DNA of 64,000 bases from Serratia nematodiphila DZ0503SBS1. Lineage in GTDB: Bacteria; Pseudomonadota; Gammaproteobacteria; Enterobacterales; Enterobacteriaceae. Of the stretch, positions 56,635 through 64,000 are shown in pieces (position 1 is the first letter of the stretch; the number at the start of each line of letters is the position of its first letter). Location of the stretch: assembly GCF_000738675.1 (NCBI RefSeq), contig NZ_JPUX01000001.1, positions 4,092,001 through 4,156,000 on the forward strand. Reading direction: 5' to 3'. The notes under the pieces were generated by a model. That model did no database searches. It was given only the letters and a program-made list of their open reading frames with translations, and was not told the DNA's origin. A program made the translations under genes and the position numbers.

Positions 56635-57109
56635 CTGCATTTATCGCCAGCTTCCTCCGTTGGCCGGATCAACGGCGCATTTCCCCCACTTTTAATAATG
56701 CCTCCTTCGGGCCGGCGAATTTTCGTCCCACCCAGAGCTTTCTTATCTCAACACTTTGTTTATCAACAATTAATTAACTTTCAGCGCATAAAACCCGCTG
56801 TCAATCATATTCCTGTCACAACCAACAGAAAAACCAGAAAAGGAGATGCTTGTCGACTTTTCGTCTAAAAAATGGGATACAGGTACTAGACAAAACCAAC
56901 GACCAGTTATCAAATGGTTAAATAATATCACGCCAGATGTGAAACATCGGCCAAGTGAAGAAAAGGTCAGCACGCTTTCCACGGTTTATCAGCGTTGCAG
57001 CCACGGTGTTTGTCGGGTAATCCGCATTGGGCGGATCGCCTTTATTAAATACACATACATACCACAGTACGGGCTGCAGCCTTGCAGCGCCTTTTATTGG
57101 GAAATCGTT
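56635..57109 (+). promoter_or_regulatory. Long leader/spacer upstream of the second POT gene
   Basis: A 475-bp region, partly AT-rich. It has two small hairpins close to the start codon: ATCCGC/GCGGAT at 57020-57036 and GCTGCA/TGCAGC at 57073-57088, the latter just before GGGAA. An in-frame extension from ATG 56846 would add 88 residues, but it is not POT-like. No other gene is visible. Confidence 0.4.
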
Positions 57110-58663
57110 ATGCAATCCTCTGTCAATAAGTCAGAAAGCCGGACCTTCTTCGGCCATCCCTATCCGCTGGGTTCTCTGTTCTTCACCGAAATGTGGGAGC
57201 GTTTCTCGTTCTACGGCATCCGTCCGCTGCTGATCCTGTTTATGGCCGCCACCGTGTACGACGGCGGTCTGGGTCTCGCGCGCGAGAACGCGTCGGCGAT
57301 CGTCGGCATCTTCGCCGGCAGCATGTACCTGGCGGCACTGCCGGGCGGCTGGCTGGCGGACAACTGGCTCGGCCAACGCAAGGCCGTCTGGTACGGTTCG
57401 ATCCTGATCGCGCTCGGCCACCTGTCGATCGCCCTGTCCGCGGTGATGGGCACCAACCTGTTCTTCATCGGCCTGATGTTCATCGTGCTCGGTTCCGGCC
57501 TGTTCAAGACCTGTATCTCGGTGATGGTCGGCACGCTTTACAAGAAAGGCGATGCGCGCCGCGATGGCGGTTTCTCGCTGTTCTACATGGGCATCAACAT
57601 CGGCTCGTTCATCGCTCCGCTGATCTCCGGTTGGCTGATCAAGTCACACGGCTGGCACTGGGGCTTCGGCATCGGCGGTATCGGGATGCTGGTGGCGCTG
57701 GTGATCTTCCGGGTGTTCGCCGTCCCGGCGATGAAACGCTATGACCGCGAAGTGGGCCTGGACTCCACCTGGAACAGCCCGGTAGCGAAGAAAAAAGGCG
57801 TCGGCGCCTGGTTGCTGGCGCTGGCGGTCATCCTGGTGGCCGTCATCGTGCTGATCGCTCAGGGCACCATCGTCATCAATCCGGTCGAAGTGGCCAGCGT
57901 GCTGGTGTACGTGATCGCTGCGTCGGTCACCCTGTACTTCATCTATCTGTTCGCCTTTGCCGGCCTGAGCCGCAAAGAGCGCGCACGCCTGCTGGTGTGC
58001 TTCATCCTGCTGATCTCCGCTGCGTTCTTCTGGTCGGCGTTTGAGCAAAAACCGACCTCGTTCAATCTGTTCGCCAACGATTACACCAATCGCATGATTG
58101 GCGGCTTCGAGATCCCGGCGGTGTGGTTCCAGTCGATCAACGCCCTGTTCATCATCCTGCTGGCGCCGGTGTTCAGCTGGGCCTGGCCTGCGCTGGCACG
58201 CAATAACGTGCGTCCGAGCAGCATCACCAAGTTCGTGATCGGTATCCTGTGCGCCGCCGGCGGTTTCGGCCTTATGATGTTGGCCGCGCAGAATGTGCTG
58301 AGCAACGGCGGCGCCGGCGTATCGCCGATGTGGCTGGTGGGCAGTATCCTGATGCTGACGCTGGGTGAGCTGTGCCTGAGCCCGATCGGGCTGGCCACCA
58401 TGACGCTGCTGGCGCCGGAGAGAATGCGCGGTCAGATGATGGGGCTGTGGTTCTGCGCCAGCGCGTTGGGCAACCTGGCGGCCGGTCTGATCGGCGGTCA
58501 CGTCAAGGCCGACCAACTGGATATGCTGCCGGATCTGTTCGCCCGCTGCTCAGTCGCGTTGCTGATCTGCGCCGCCGTGCTTATCGTGCTGATCGTGCCG
58601 ATTCGCCGCATGCTGGAAAATACCCAGTCCAAGAGCGCACAAAAGCCGGCGACCAGCGCCTGA
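57110..58663 (+). CDS. POT-family proton-coupled peptide transporter
   Basis: A 517-aa inner-membrane importer of di- and tripeptides. It has the canonical ExxER motif (TEMWERFSFYG) in helix 1, then GGWLADNWLGQRKAVWYG and FSLFYMGINIGSFIAPL. About 14 helices are predicted. It starts at MQSSVNKSES, where family similarity begins. It differs from E. coli DtpA/B in sequence, so I give no symbol. A strong terminator follows. Confidence 0.9.
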   Translation: MQSSVNKSESRTFFGHPYPLGSLFFTEMWERFSFYGIRPLLILFMAATVYDGGLGLARENASAIVGIFAGSMYLAALPGGWLADNWLGQRKAVWYGSILIALGHLSIALSAVMGTNLFFIGLMFIVLGSGLFKTCISVMVGTLYKKGDARRDGGFSLFYMGINIGSFIAPLISGWLIKSHGWHWGFGIGGIGMLVALVIFRVFAVPAMKRYDREVGLDSTWNSPVAKKKGVGAWLLALAVILVAVIVLIAQGTIVINPVEVASVLVYVIAASVTLYFIYLFAFAGLSRKERARLLVCFILLISAAFFWSAFEQKPTSFNLFANDYTNRMIGGFEIPAVWFQSINALFIILLAPVFSWAWPALARNNVRPSSITKFVIGILCAAGGFGLMMLAAQNVLSNGGAGVSPMWLVGSILMLTLGELCLSPIGLATMTLLAPERMRGQMMGLWFCASALGNLAAGLIGGHVKADQLDMLPDLFARCSVALLICAAVLIVLIVPIRRMLENTQSKSAQKPATSA

Positions 58664-58685
58664 CGGATAAACCGTTTTATCTCGC

Positions 58686-58714
58686 AAACCGGCGCTCGAT
58701 GCGCCGGTTTTTTT
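58686..58714. terminator. Terminator between the POT and VOC genes
   Basis: AAACCGGCGC-TCGAT-GCGCCGGTTTTTTTA; convergent genes on both sides. Confidence 0.92.
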
Positions 58715-59111
58715 ATGCCTGCCAGGCCTGGTGTTGCAATACCACCCGGTAGCCATCAGGATCTTCAAAGGTTTGCCCCGCCCGATCCCAATAGGGGTTA
58801 TAGGCGGCGACCGCCAAGAACCCCGCCGCCCGCATCCGCTCACACGCGGCTCGCCATTCGTTCTCATCCGGCAGATAAAACACCAGCAGGTGATCCTGCG
58901 TCGGCGCTTGTCCAACCTGCACCCCACGATGCTGCGTGAACTCCAGATGGTAAGCATGCTGCGGATGCCCGATCATCATGCCGTCAAAGCCCAGATGATC
59001 GACAAACTCGCCCAGCCTTTCGAACCCCAGCCCACGGCAATACAGCGCGGCAATCTCTTGCAACCGATCTGTCGGGCGCGCGATGCGCAACACCGCTTTG
59101 GCTATCGACAT
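58713..59111 (-). CDS. VOC-family (glyoxalase-like) protein
   Basis: A 132-aa vicinal-oxygen-chelate protein with two beta-alpha-beta-beta-beta modules. Likely metal ligands are His in YHLEFTQH and Glu/Asp in the C-terminal TFEDPDGYRVVLQ. The substrate is unknown. GGAGG is 5-6 nt before the ATG, and its 5' end overlaps the upstream YeeE/YedE gene by 10 bp, so it is the last gene of the ArsR-YeeE-YedE operon. Confidence 0.85.
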   Translation of the reverse strand: MSIAKAVLRIARPTDRLQEIAALYCRGLGFERLGEFVDHLGFDGMMIGHPQHAYHLEFTQHRGVQVGQAPTQDHLLVFYLPDENEWRAACERMRAAGFLAVAAYNPYWDRAGQTFEDPDGYRVVLQHQAWQA

Positions 59112-59530
59112 GTACGCCTCCGCCTCATGATAATTTCATACAGCGCCATACCCGCCAGCATCGCCAACAGGAACGGCCACACCCGCTGCATCTCCGCCCC
59201 CGCCAACACCCAGGCCGGGCCGGGGCAAATCCCCGCGATGCCCCAGCCGATGCCAAACAGCGCGCTGCCCGCCAGCAAACGGCGATCCACACGCCCGGCG
59301 GCCGGGATCTGCAGCGGCTCGCCCAACAGGCTCCGCTCGCGTCGCCGCGCCCACAGGAAGGCCGGCGCCGCCACCGCGATCGCCCCAGCCATCACCAGCG
59401 CCAACGAGGGATCCCACGTGCCGGTAACGTCGAGAAACGCCAATACCTTGGCCGGATTGGCCATGCCGGCAATAATTAACCCCAGACCGAAAATCACGCC
59501 GCTCAGCAGCGCCAACAGCGTTTTAAGCAT
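59102..59530 (-). CDS. YeeE/YedE-family membrane protein (second half-transporter)
   Basis: A 142-aa protein with four hydrophobic segments of the YeeE/YedE (DUF6691-like) sulfur transport family. A Cys-containing motif GWGIAGICPGPAW is characteristic. It begins 2 bp after the stop of the partner gene. Paired half-size YeeE/YedE proteins beside BigR-type regulators are known for thiosulfate or sulfide/sulfane-sulfur handling; direction and substrate here are inferred. Confidence 0.83.
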   Translation of the reverse strand: MLKTLLALLSGVIFGLGLIIAGMANPAKVLAFLDVTGTWDPSLALVMAGAIAVAAPAFLWARRRERSLLGEPLQIPAAGRVDRRLLAGSALFGIGWGIAGICPGPAWVLAGAEMQRVWPFLLAMLAGMALYEIIMRRRRTCR

Positions 59531-59532
59531 TT

Positions 59533-59967
59533 TCACCCCCCCAACGTGTGGCGCATCAGCCACACGGTCATAAAGCCCAGCAGCATAAACAACGCCGTGG
59601 CGGCCAGTGAACGCGGCGCCAACCGCGCGATGCCGCACACGCCGTGCCCGCTGGTGCAACCGCTGCCCAATCGAGTGCCCAAGCCCACCAACAGCCCTGC
59701 GGCCGCCAGCCAGCCGTTGCCAACCGAGATCTCACCGGATGGCAACGCCGCAGCGGCAGCATATAGCCAGGGGGAGAGCAGCAACCCGCCAATAAATGCG
59801 GCGCGCCAGCCCCGCTCCCGGCCGCCCGCGCTCAATAAACCGCCGGTAATGCCACTGATACCGGCGATCCGGCCGTTGAACAACAGCAGCAGCGCTACCG
59901 CGCCGCCGATAATGGCCCCGCCCGCCAACGCGGAATACGGCGTGAAGTGCTGCCAGTCAATGGTCAT
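59533..59967 (-). CDS. YeeE/YedE-family membrane protein (first half-transporter)
   Basis: A 144-aa membrane protein with four predicted helices. It has the family motif GSGCTSGHGVCGIARLAPRS, with two Cys that in YeeE relatives guide thiosulfate. GISGITGGLL and RAAFIGGLLL are also typical. Start MTIDWQHF overlaps the regulator's 3' end by 11 bp, so the two are translationally coupled. Confidence 0.85.
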   Translation of the reverse strand: MTIDWQHFTPYSALAGGAIIGGAVALLLLFNGRIAGISGITGGLLSAGGRERGWRAAFIGGLLLSPWLYAAAAALPSGEISVGNGWLAAAGLLVGLGTRLGSGCTSGHGVCGIARLAPRSLAATALFMLLGFMTVWLMRHTLGG

Positions 59968-60274
59968 CGCGGTTCTCCGGCTGTGGGCAATACAGTTGAT
60001 ACAGGGTCGCGAGCAGCGCCAGCGCTTTGGCATCGGCCACCGCATAGTAAATCTGCTTGCCGGCTCGCCGGGTGGAGACCAACCCCTCCTCGCGCAGCAC
60101 GCCAAGCTGTTGGGACAGCGTCGGCTGGCGGATATCCAGCGCCTGCGCCAGTTCGCTCACCGCCATCTCGCCCTGACTGAGCCGGCACAGCAGCAGCAGC
60201 CGATCTTCGTTGCCCAGGGTACGCAGCATCGCACCGGCCTGCGCCGCCGCCTTGCGCATCGCATCAATATCCAT
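59957..60274 (-). CDS. ArsR-family regulator (BigR/SqrR/YgaV type)
   Basis: A 105-aa winged-helix repressor. It has LRTLGNEDRLLLLCRLSQGE with the first Cys (29 residues after the start region's Met), ALDIRQPTLSQQLGVLREEG as the HTH, and a second Cys near the C-terminus (LYQLYCPQPE). This two-Cys pattern is that of persulfide-sensing BigR and SqrR. It heads the YeeE-YedE-VOC operon and diverges from an AraC gene across an AT-rich palindrome, its likely operator. Confidence 0.87.
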   Translation of the reverse strand: MDIDAMRKAAAQAGAMLRTLGNEDRLLLLCRLSQGEMAVSELAQALDIRQPTLSQQLGVLREEGLVSTRRAGKQIYYAVADAKALALLATLYQLYCPQPENRDDH

Positions 60275-60287
60275 TGCCTCTCCATCA

Positions 60288-60320
60288 GTTTATAAAATCA
60301 TATAATATAATTTTATAAAC
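60288..60320. promoter_or_regulatory. AT-rich palindromic operator of the ArsR operon
   Basis: Perfect 11-bp arms GTTTATAAAAT and ATTTTATAAAC around an 11-bp spacer (CATATAATATA). It lies 14 bp upstream of the regulator ATG and overlaps probable -10-like elements. AT-rich dyads of this kind are bound by BigR-type repressors. Confidence 0.8.
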
Positions 60321-60409
60321 CATTTTGCCGTGCCGCGCCACAGACTGGTGTGAAACAGCGACGCATGGCATGCTGTCCTCCCTCTTTTGCCGCGCGGAGC
60401 CTGCTTACG

Positions 60410-61210
60410 ATGCTGTTTTTTCACGACGTTCTGCCGCCCGATCGGCCTGTCCGGCCGTTAGCCAGGGATTATCGCCACGGCGACAGCGAGCCGGACCACT
60501 ACCATAACTGCGCGCAGCTGATCCACAGCCTGAGCGGCGTGGTGCAGGTCACGACCCGGCTCGGCAGCTGGGTGGTGCCGCCCGGCCGCGGCGTCTGGGT
60601 GCCGGCGAAAGTGGTGCACAGCCTGCGTATCACCGGCCAGGTGGCGGCCAGGACGTTGTTCGTCGATCCGTTGGCGCGCGCCGATCTGCCGGCCCAATGC
60701 CAGGTAGTGCAGGTTTCCCCGCTGCTGCGCGAGTTGATTATCTGTGCGATGGAGATTGCGCCCGGCTACCCCAGCGGCGGGCGCGATGAGCGCGTGATGG
60801 AGCTGATTCTGGATGAGTTGCGAATGTTGCCGATCCTGCCGCTGCACCTGCCGGAACCTCGCGAAGCCTCGCTGCTCGCCCTGTGCCGCCATATCCAGGC
60901 CACGCTGGCGCAGCCCTGGACGCTGGAACAGGCTGCCGCTCATCTCAGCGTCAGCGGACGCACCCTGTCGCGACGCTTCCTGCGAGAAACCGGGCTGCAT
61001 TTTAGCGACTGGGTGCGACGCGCCCGTTTGCTGGCGGCATTAAACGCGCTGGCGACCGGCCGCTCGGTGTTGGAAGTGGCGCTGGATCTCGGCTATGACA
61101 GCCCCAGCGCGTTCAGCGCCATGTTCCGCCGGCTGCTGGGAGTAGCACCCAGCGACTATTTCAGCCGGACTGCGCCGACGTTGGCGCCAGATAGCGCCCG
61201 GCGACGTTGA
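60410..61210 (+). CDS. AraC-family transcriptional regulator
   Basis: A 266-aa protein with an N-terminal cupin ([37 protein letters not shown]) and a C-terminal AraC HTH ([39 protein letters not shown]). This is the NimR/RipA-like type. I start at [10 protein letters not shown] with GGAG upstream; the longer frame adds 20 residues. Its last 50 bp overlap the 3' end of convergent leuA. Target unknown; see the direct repeat upstream of leuA. Confidence 0.85.
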   Translation: MLFFHDVLPPDRPVRPLARDYRHGDSEPDHYHNCAQLIHSLSGVVQVTTRLGSWVVPPGRGVWVPAKVVHSLRITGQVAARTLFVDPLARADLPAQCQVVQVSPLLRELIICAMEIAPGYPSGGRDERVMELILDELRMLPILPLHLPEPREASLLALCRHIQATLAQPWTLEQAAAHLSVSGRTLSRRFLRETGLHFSDWVRRARLLAALNALATGRSVLEVALDLGYDSPSAFSAMFRRLLGVAPSDYFSRTAPTLAPDSARRR

Positions 61211-62849
61211 ACAGCGCCTGCAGCGAGGCGCTGGCGGAGTCGACGTCGATGCCAACGCCATAAGTCGCCTCACCTTGCGGCAGCGTACAGCGAATATAAG
61301 CCACCGCTCGGCTATCGCTCTGATGCCCCAAGGTATGCTCGTGGTAATCCTCGATCGCCAGCGGCAAGCCGAAGCGCTGACGCAGCGCATCCACCGCGCT
61401 GGACAGCAGACCGTTGCCGGCCCCCTGCAGGCGCAGCGGCTCTCCCTCGCAGGCAACTCGCGCGTTGAAGCTGTATGCCTCTGCGCCATGGCTTTCCGTC
61501 TGGTAGCTTAACAGCTGCAAACGCGGCTGCTCCACCAGCCCGTAAGTATCGCGGAATAAGCGCCACAGCTGCGCGCCGCTCATTTCTTTGCCGCTGCCGT
61601 CGGTCGCGCGCTGCACCACCTGGCTGAAATCAATCTGCAAACCGCGCGGCAACGCCAGCCCATGATTCTGCTCCAACAGCCAGGCGGCGCCGCTTTTGCC
61701 GGACTGGCTGTTGACCCGGATCACCGCCTCATAGCTGCAACCGACATCGGCGGGATCGAGCGGCAGGTATGGCACCTGCCAGCGGCCATCTTGCCGCTGC
61801 CGCTGTGCGGCGAAACCTTTCTTGATCGCATCCTGATGCGAACCGGAGAAGGCGGTAAACACCAACTCGCCGGCATAAGGATGGCGAGGATGCACCGGCA
61901 GCTGATTGCACTGTTCCACCACCTCCACCACCTGCTTCAGGCGGCTGAAGTCGAGACCCGGCGCCACGCCCTGGGTATAGAGATTCAACGCCAGCGTGAC
62001 CAGATCGACGTTGCCGGTGCGCTCTCCGTTGCCGAACAGGCAGCCTTCGACCCGATCGGCGCCGGCCAGCAAGGCCAGCTCCGCGCAGGCCACGCCGGTG
62101 CCGCGATCGTTATGCGGATGCACGCTGATCGCCACATCGGCGCGACGGCTGAAGTGACGGCAGAACCATTCGATCTGATCGGCATACACGTTGGGCGTGC
62201 TCACTTCCACCGTCGCCGGCAGGTTGATGATCATCGGCCGCTGCGGCCCCGGCTGCCAAACCTCCGCCACCGCTTCGCAGATCTCCAGCGCAAACTCTAA
62301 CTCAGTAAAACAGAAGGTTTCCGGCGAATATTCGAAGCACCAGGCGGTATCGGGCTGCGCCTCGCACTGCCGGCGAATGCGCCGCGCGCCGTTCACCGCC
62401 AGCGCCACGGTCGCCGCCTTATCCTGGCGGAACACGATGTCGCGAAACATCGGCGCCGTGGCGTTATACAGATGCACGATAGCCCGCGGCGCCCCCTGCA
62501 GCGCCTCGAAGGTGCGATCGATCAGATCGTCGCGCGACTGCGTCAGCACCTGGATCGTGACGTCGTCCGGGATCAGCCGCTCGTCGATCAGCGTGCGTAC
62601 AAAGTCGAAATCCGTTTGCGACGCCGAAGGGAACGCCACCTCGATCTCTTTGAAACCACACTGCAACAACAATTGATAGAATTCGCGCTTGCGCGCGTTA
62701 TCCATCGGCTCCGCCAGCGCCTGGTTGCCGTCGCGCAGATCGCTGGAGCACCAGCGCGGCGCCTGCCGCAGCGTACGCGCAGGCCATTGGCGGTCCGGCA
62801 ACGCCACCGGCGGGAACGGTCGGTATTTGCTTGAAGGGTCGATTAACAT
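61161..62849 (-). CDS. leuA: 2-isopropylmalate synthase, long (type 2) form
   Basis: A 562-aa enzyme condensing acetyl-CoA with 2-ketoisovalerate, the first step to leucine. The catalytic barrel has [11 protein letters not shown] (Arg/Asp) and [11 protein letters not shown] (metal His pair), plus [12 protein letters not shown]-terminal leucine-sensing domain starts near residue 440. This is the long form known from actinobacteria and pseudomonads, unlike the roughly 523-aa LeuA of enterobacterial leuABCD operons. It stands alone, without leuB, C or D. AGGAG precedes the ATG. Confidence 0.9.
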   Translation of the reverse strand: MLIDPSSKYRPFPPVALPDRQWPARTLRQAPRWCSSDLRDGNQALAEPMDNARKREFYQLLLQCGFKEIEVAFPSASQTDFDFVRTLIDERLIPDDVTIQVLTQSRDDLIDRTFEALQGAPRAIVHLYNATAPMFRDIVFRQDKAATVALAVNGARRIRRQCEAQPDTAWCFEYSPETFCFTELEFALEICEAVAEVWQPGPQRPMIINLPATVEVSTPNVYADQIEWFCRHFSRRADVAISVHPHNDRGTGVACAELALLAGADRVEGCLFGNGERTGNVDLVTLALNLYTQGVAPGLDFSRLKQVVEVVEQCNQLPVHPRHPYAGELVFTAFSGSHQDAIKKGFAAQRQRQDGRWQVPYLPLDPADVGCSYEAVIRVNSQSGKSGAAWLLEQNHGLALPRGLQIDFSQVVQRATDGSGKEMSGAQLWRLFRDTYGLVEQPRLQLLSYQTESHGAEAYSFNARVACEGEPLRLQGAGNGLLSSAVDALRQRFGLPLAIEDYHEHTLGHQSDSRAVAYIRCTLPQGEATYGVGIDVDSASASLQALFNVAGRYLAPTSAQSG

Positions 62850-62913
62850 GGGCTTCTCCTGACGCCAGAGTGAACGATAGCGTCATTATTTCCCGCCATC
62901 GCCTCCTCTTCTC

Positions 62914-62950
62914 CCGCTTTGCGGACAACCATCGTCGCAAAGCGGACAAC
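62914..62950. promoter_or_regulatory. Direct and inverted repeats upstream of leuA
   Basis: GCGGACAAC occurs at 62921-62929 and 62942-62950, exactly 21 bp apart. A perfect 10-bp inverted repeat, CCGCTTTGCG/CGCAAAGCGG, lies at 62914-62923 and 62936-62945. Two-turn direct repeats are typical of AraC-family operators. It is 65-101 bp upstream of leuA and about 110 bp upstream of msyB. Confidence 0.55.
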
Positions 62951-63059
62951 AAAAAAATTTGCATCCTGCGCCAGTGAGACAACAATTAGTTTTGACGTTT
63001 TCCCCCACCGCGCCGGCAATGCGCCGGACGCTTTACTCTCATTGTCAACGGAGGCGAAC

Positions 63060-63437
63060 ATGAGCCTGTATGCAACCCTGGAAGAAGCCATCGAGGCCGC
63101 ACGCGAAGAGTTTATCGACACCGCCGAAGGCGGCAGCGGTGACGAACCGCCGGTGCCCCAGCAGTTCAATCTGCAAAAGTACGTGATGCAGGATGGCGAC
63201 ACGATGTGGCAGGCGGAGTTCTTCGAAGAAGAAGGAGAGGCGGTAGAATGTCTGACGCTGCGCAGCGGTGCGGCGGCGCAGGCGATCTTCGACGGTGACT
63301 ACGACGAGGTGGAAATTACCGCCGAATGGATAGATGAAAACACCCTGTACGAATGGGAGGAAGGCGACTTTCAGCTCGAACCGCCGCTGGATACCGAAGA
63401 AGGCCAGGCCGCAGCCGATGAGTGGGATGAACGTTAA
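63060..63437 (+). CDS. msyB: MsyB, acidic stress-linked protein
   Basis: A 125-aa very acidic protein orthologous to E. coli MsyB (124 aa). It shares YATLEEAIEAAREEF, QFNLQKYVMQDGDTMWQ and the C-terminal ENTLYEWEEGDFQLEPP. In E. coli it was found as a multicopy suppressor of secY/secA defects and is stress-induced. GGAGG is 6 nt before the ATG. In E. coli msyB is next to mdtG; here six genes lie between. Confidence 0.93.
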   Translation: MSLYATLEEAIEAAREEFIDTAEGGSGDEPPVPQQFNLQKYVMQDGDTMWQAEFFEEEGEAVECLTLRSGAAAQAIFDGDYDEVEITAEWIDENTLYEWEEGDFQLEPPLDTEEGQAAADEWDER

Positions 63438-63470
63438 CCCGCACCACGCTTTCATCGCCAAGGAGGCCGC

Positions 63471-64000
63471 ATGATTATTCGCCGGGCACGCCCTACCGAC
63501 TACCCCGCCATTTTGCAGCTACAGGGGGAAAACGTGCCGGAAGCGCTCGACGAGCGCCAAAAACGGCAGGGATTTATCGTATCGCGCATGAATGAGGCGC
63601 AGCTGGCGGCGATCAACCGCGGCATCGGCATATGGGTGGCCGAACAGGAGAACCAACTGGCGGGGTTTGTTTGCCTGATGCCCGCCGACGTGCAACCGCG
63701 CCCGCCGGTGGTGGAGGCGATGCTGGTGACGCTCGCCACGCAATCCTTCGCCGGACGGCCGCTGAGTGAGCAGCGGGTATTTCTCTACGGCCCCGTCTGC
63801 CTCGCCGCCGCCTGGCGCGGCAAAGGCGTGCTGAAGCGCCTCTACGCCGCGGTCAAAGCGCATACCTGCCATGACTATGACGTGGGCGCGTTGTTTATCG
63901 ACGACGACAATCCGCATTCGTTGGCCGCTCACGTGCAAGGGTTGGGGATGACGGCGCTGGCGCCTTTCCATTGCGGGCAGCAAGGCTATCAGCTGGTGGT
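63471..64000 (+). CDS. GNAT-family N-acetyltransferase (partial, runs off the window)
   Basis: At least 176 codons, with AAGGAGG 4 nt before the ATG. It starts MIIRRARPTDYPAILQLQ, a GNAT N-terminus. VCLAAAWRGKGVLKRLYAAV carries the acetyl-CoA pyrophosphate-binding pattern (R/Q-x-x-G-x-G/A). LFIDDDNPHSLAAHVQGLGM is the typical C-terminal part. The 3' end lies beyond 64,000. Substrate unknown. It follows msyB by 33 bp. Confidence 0.85.
   Translation, partial: MIIRRARPTDYPAILQLQGENVPEALDERQKRQGFIVSRMNEAQLAAINRGIGIWVAEQENQLAGFVCLMPADVQPRPPVVEAMLVTLATQSFAGRPLSEQRVFLYGPVCLAAAWRGKGVLKRLYAAVKAHTCHDYDVGALFIDDDNPHSLAAHVQGLGMTALAPFHCGQQGYQLV

Noticed and set aside
56846..57109. 88-residue N-terminal extension of the second POT transporter
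   Set aside because: The extension has no transporter similarity, its AAGGAG abuts the ATG, and POT homology begins at 57110.
60350..60409. Longer N-terminus of the AraC regulator
   Set aside because: The 20 extra residues have no cupin similarity, and GGAG precedes the later ATG.
62843..63202. Leader peptide for leucine attenuation upstream of leuA
   Set aside because: The short frame ending at 62843 has no leucine codons, and no terminator/antiterminator pair is visible.

Overview
This 64 kb window is chromosomal DNA of an enterobacterium. It is GC-rich and most proteins are close to Escherichia coli K-12 orthologues. The gene set, including a SdeAB/OqxAB-type efflux pump with a MarA-like regulator, points to Serratia, most likely the S. 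marcescens group. The species call is inferred from recognised protein families, not from a database search. No prophage, insertion sequence, integrase or CRISPR array was seen.

Layout. 1-7,018: end of exoX, then ptrB, yebE, ycdY-ycdX-ghrA and a POT-family transporter. 7,380-8,535: two tRNA-Ser(GGA) genes, each followed by RtT-like modules; the second is followed by three tandem copies of about 167 bp, each ending in a copy of the tRNA 3' end with CCA. 8,551-14,102: sdeR, sdeAB and a convergent Rrf2-type regulator. 14,367-20,791: the conserved block ycfJ, ndh, ycfP, nagZ, thiK, lpoB, ycfL, hinT. 21,013-25,563: an insertion relative to E. coli (binding protein, HxlR regulator/SDR pair, mntH/mntR, DUF4180). 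25,620-43,503: ptsG, ycfH-holB-tmk-mltG-pabC, fabF-acpP-fabG-fabD-fabH-plsX-rpmF-yceD, then yceF, rluC and rne. 43,564-55,196: a quinol-monooxygenase-like gene, pyrC, dinI, a small hypothetical gene, bssS, solA, an orphan LuxR-type regulator, yceO, an MDR oxidoreductase, tqsA, yceJ-yceI, trhO, a 52-codon ORF, lpxL and a YciI-like gene. 55,396-64,000: mdtG, a second POT transporter, a BigR-type sulfur operon, an AraC regulator convergent with a long-form leuA, msyB and a partial GNAT gene.

How the genes work together. The core is envelope and central metabolism: type II fatty acid synthesis with phospholipid entry (plsX), lipid A acylation (lpxL), peptidoglycan work (nagZ, lpoB, mltG), glucose uptake (ptsG), respiration (ndh), RNA turnover and modification (rne, rluC, trhO) and pyrimidine synthesis (pyrC). 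Accessory genes are mostly transporters with local regulators: sdeR/sdeAB, mntR/mntH, ArsR/YeeE-YedE and AraC/leuA.

Several regulatory sites can be read directly: a LexA box at dinI, Mlc- and CRP-like sites at ptsG, an FNR-like site at ndh, an MntR-like box, the start-site-switching leader of pyrC, the rne leader, an AT-rich operator at the ArsR operon, and paired palindromes in the sdeR-sdeA spacer. The best candidate for something under-described is the tRNA-Ser/RtT-like repeat array. I see no clearly new defence or mobile system.
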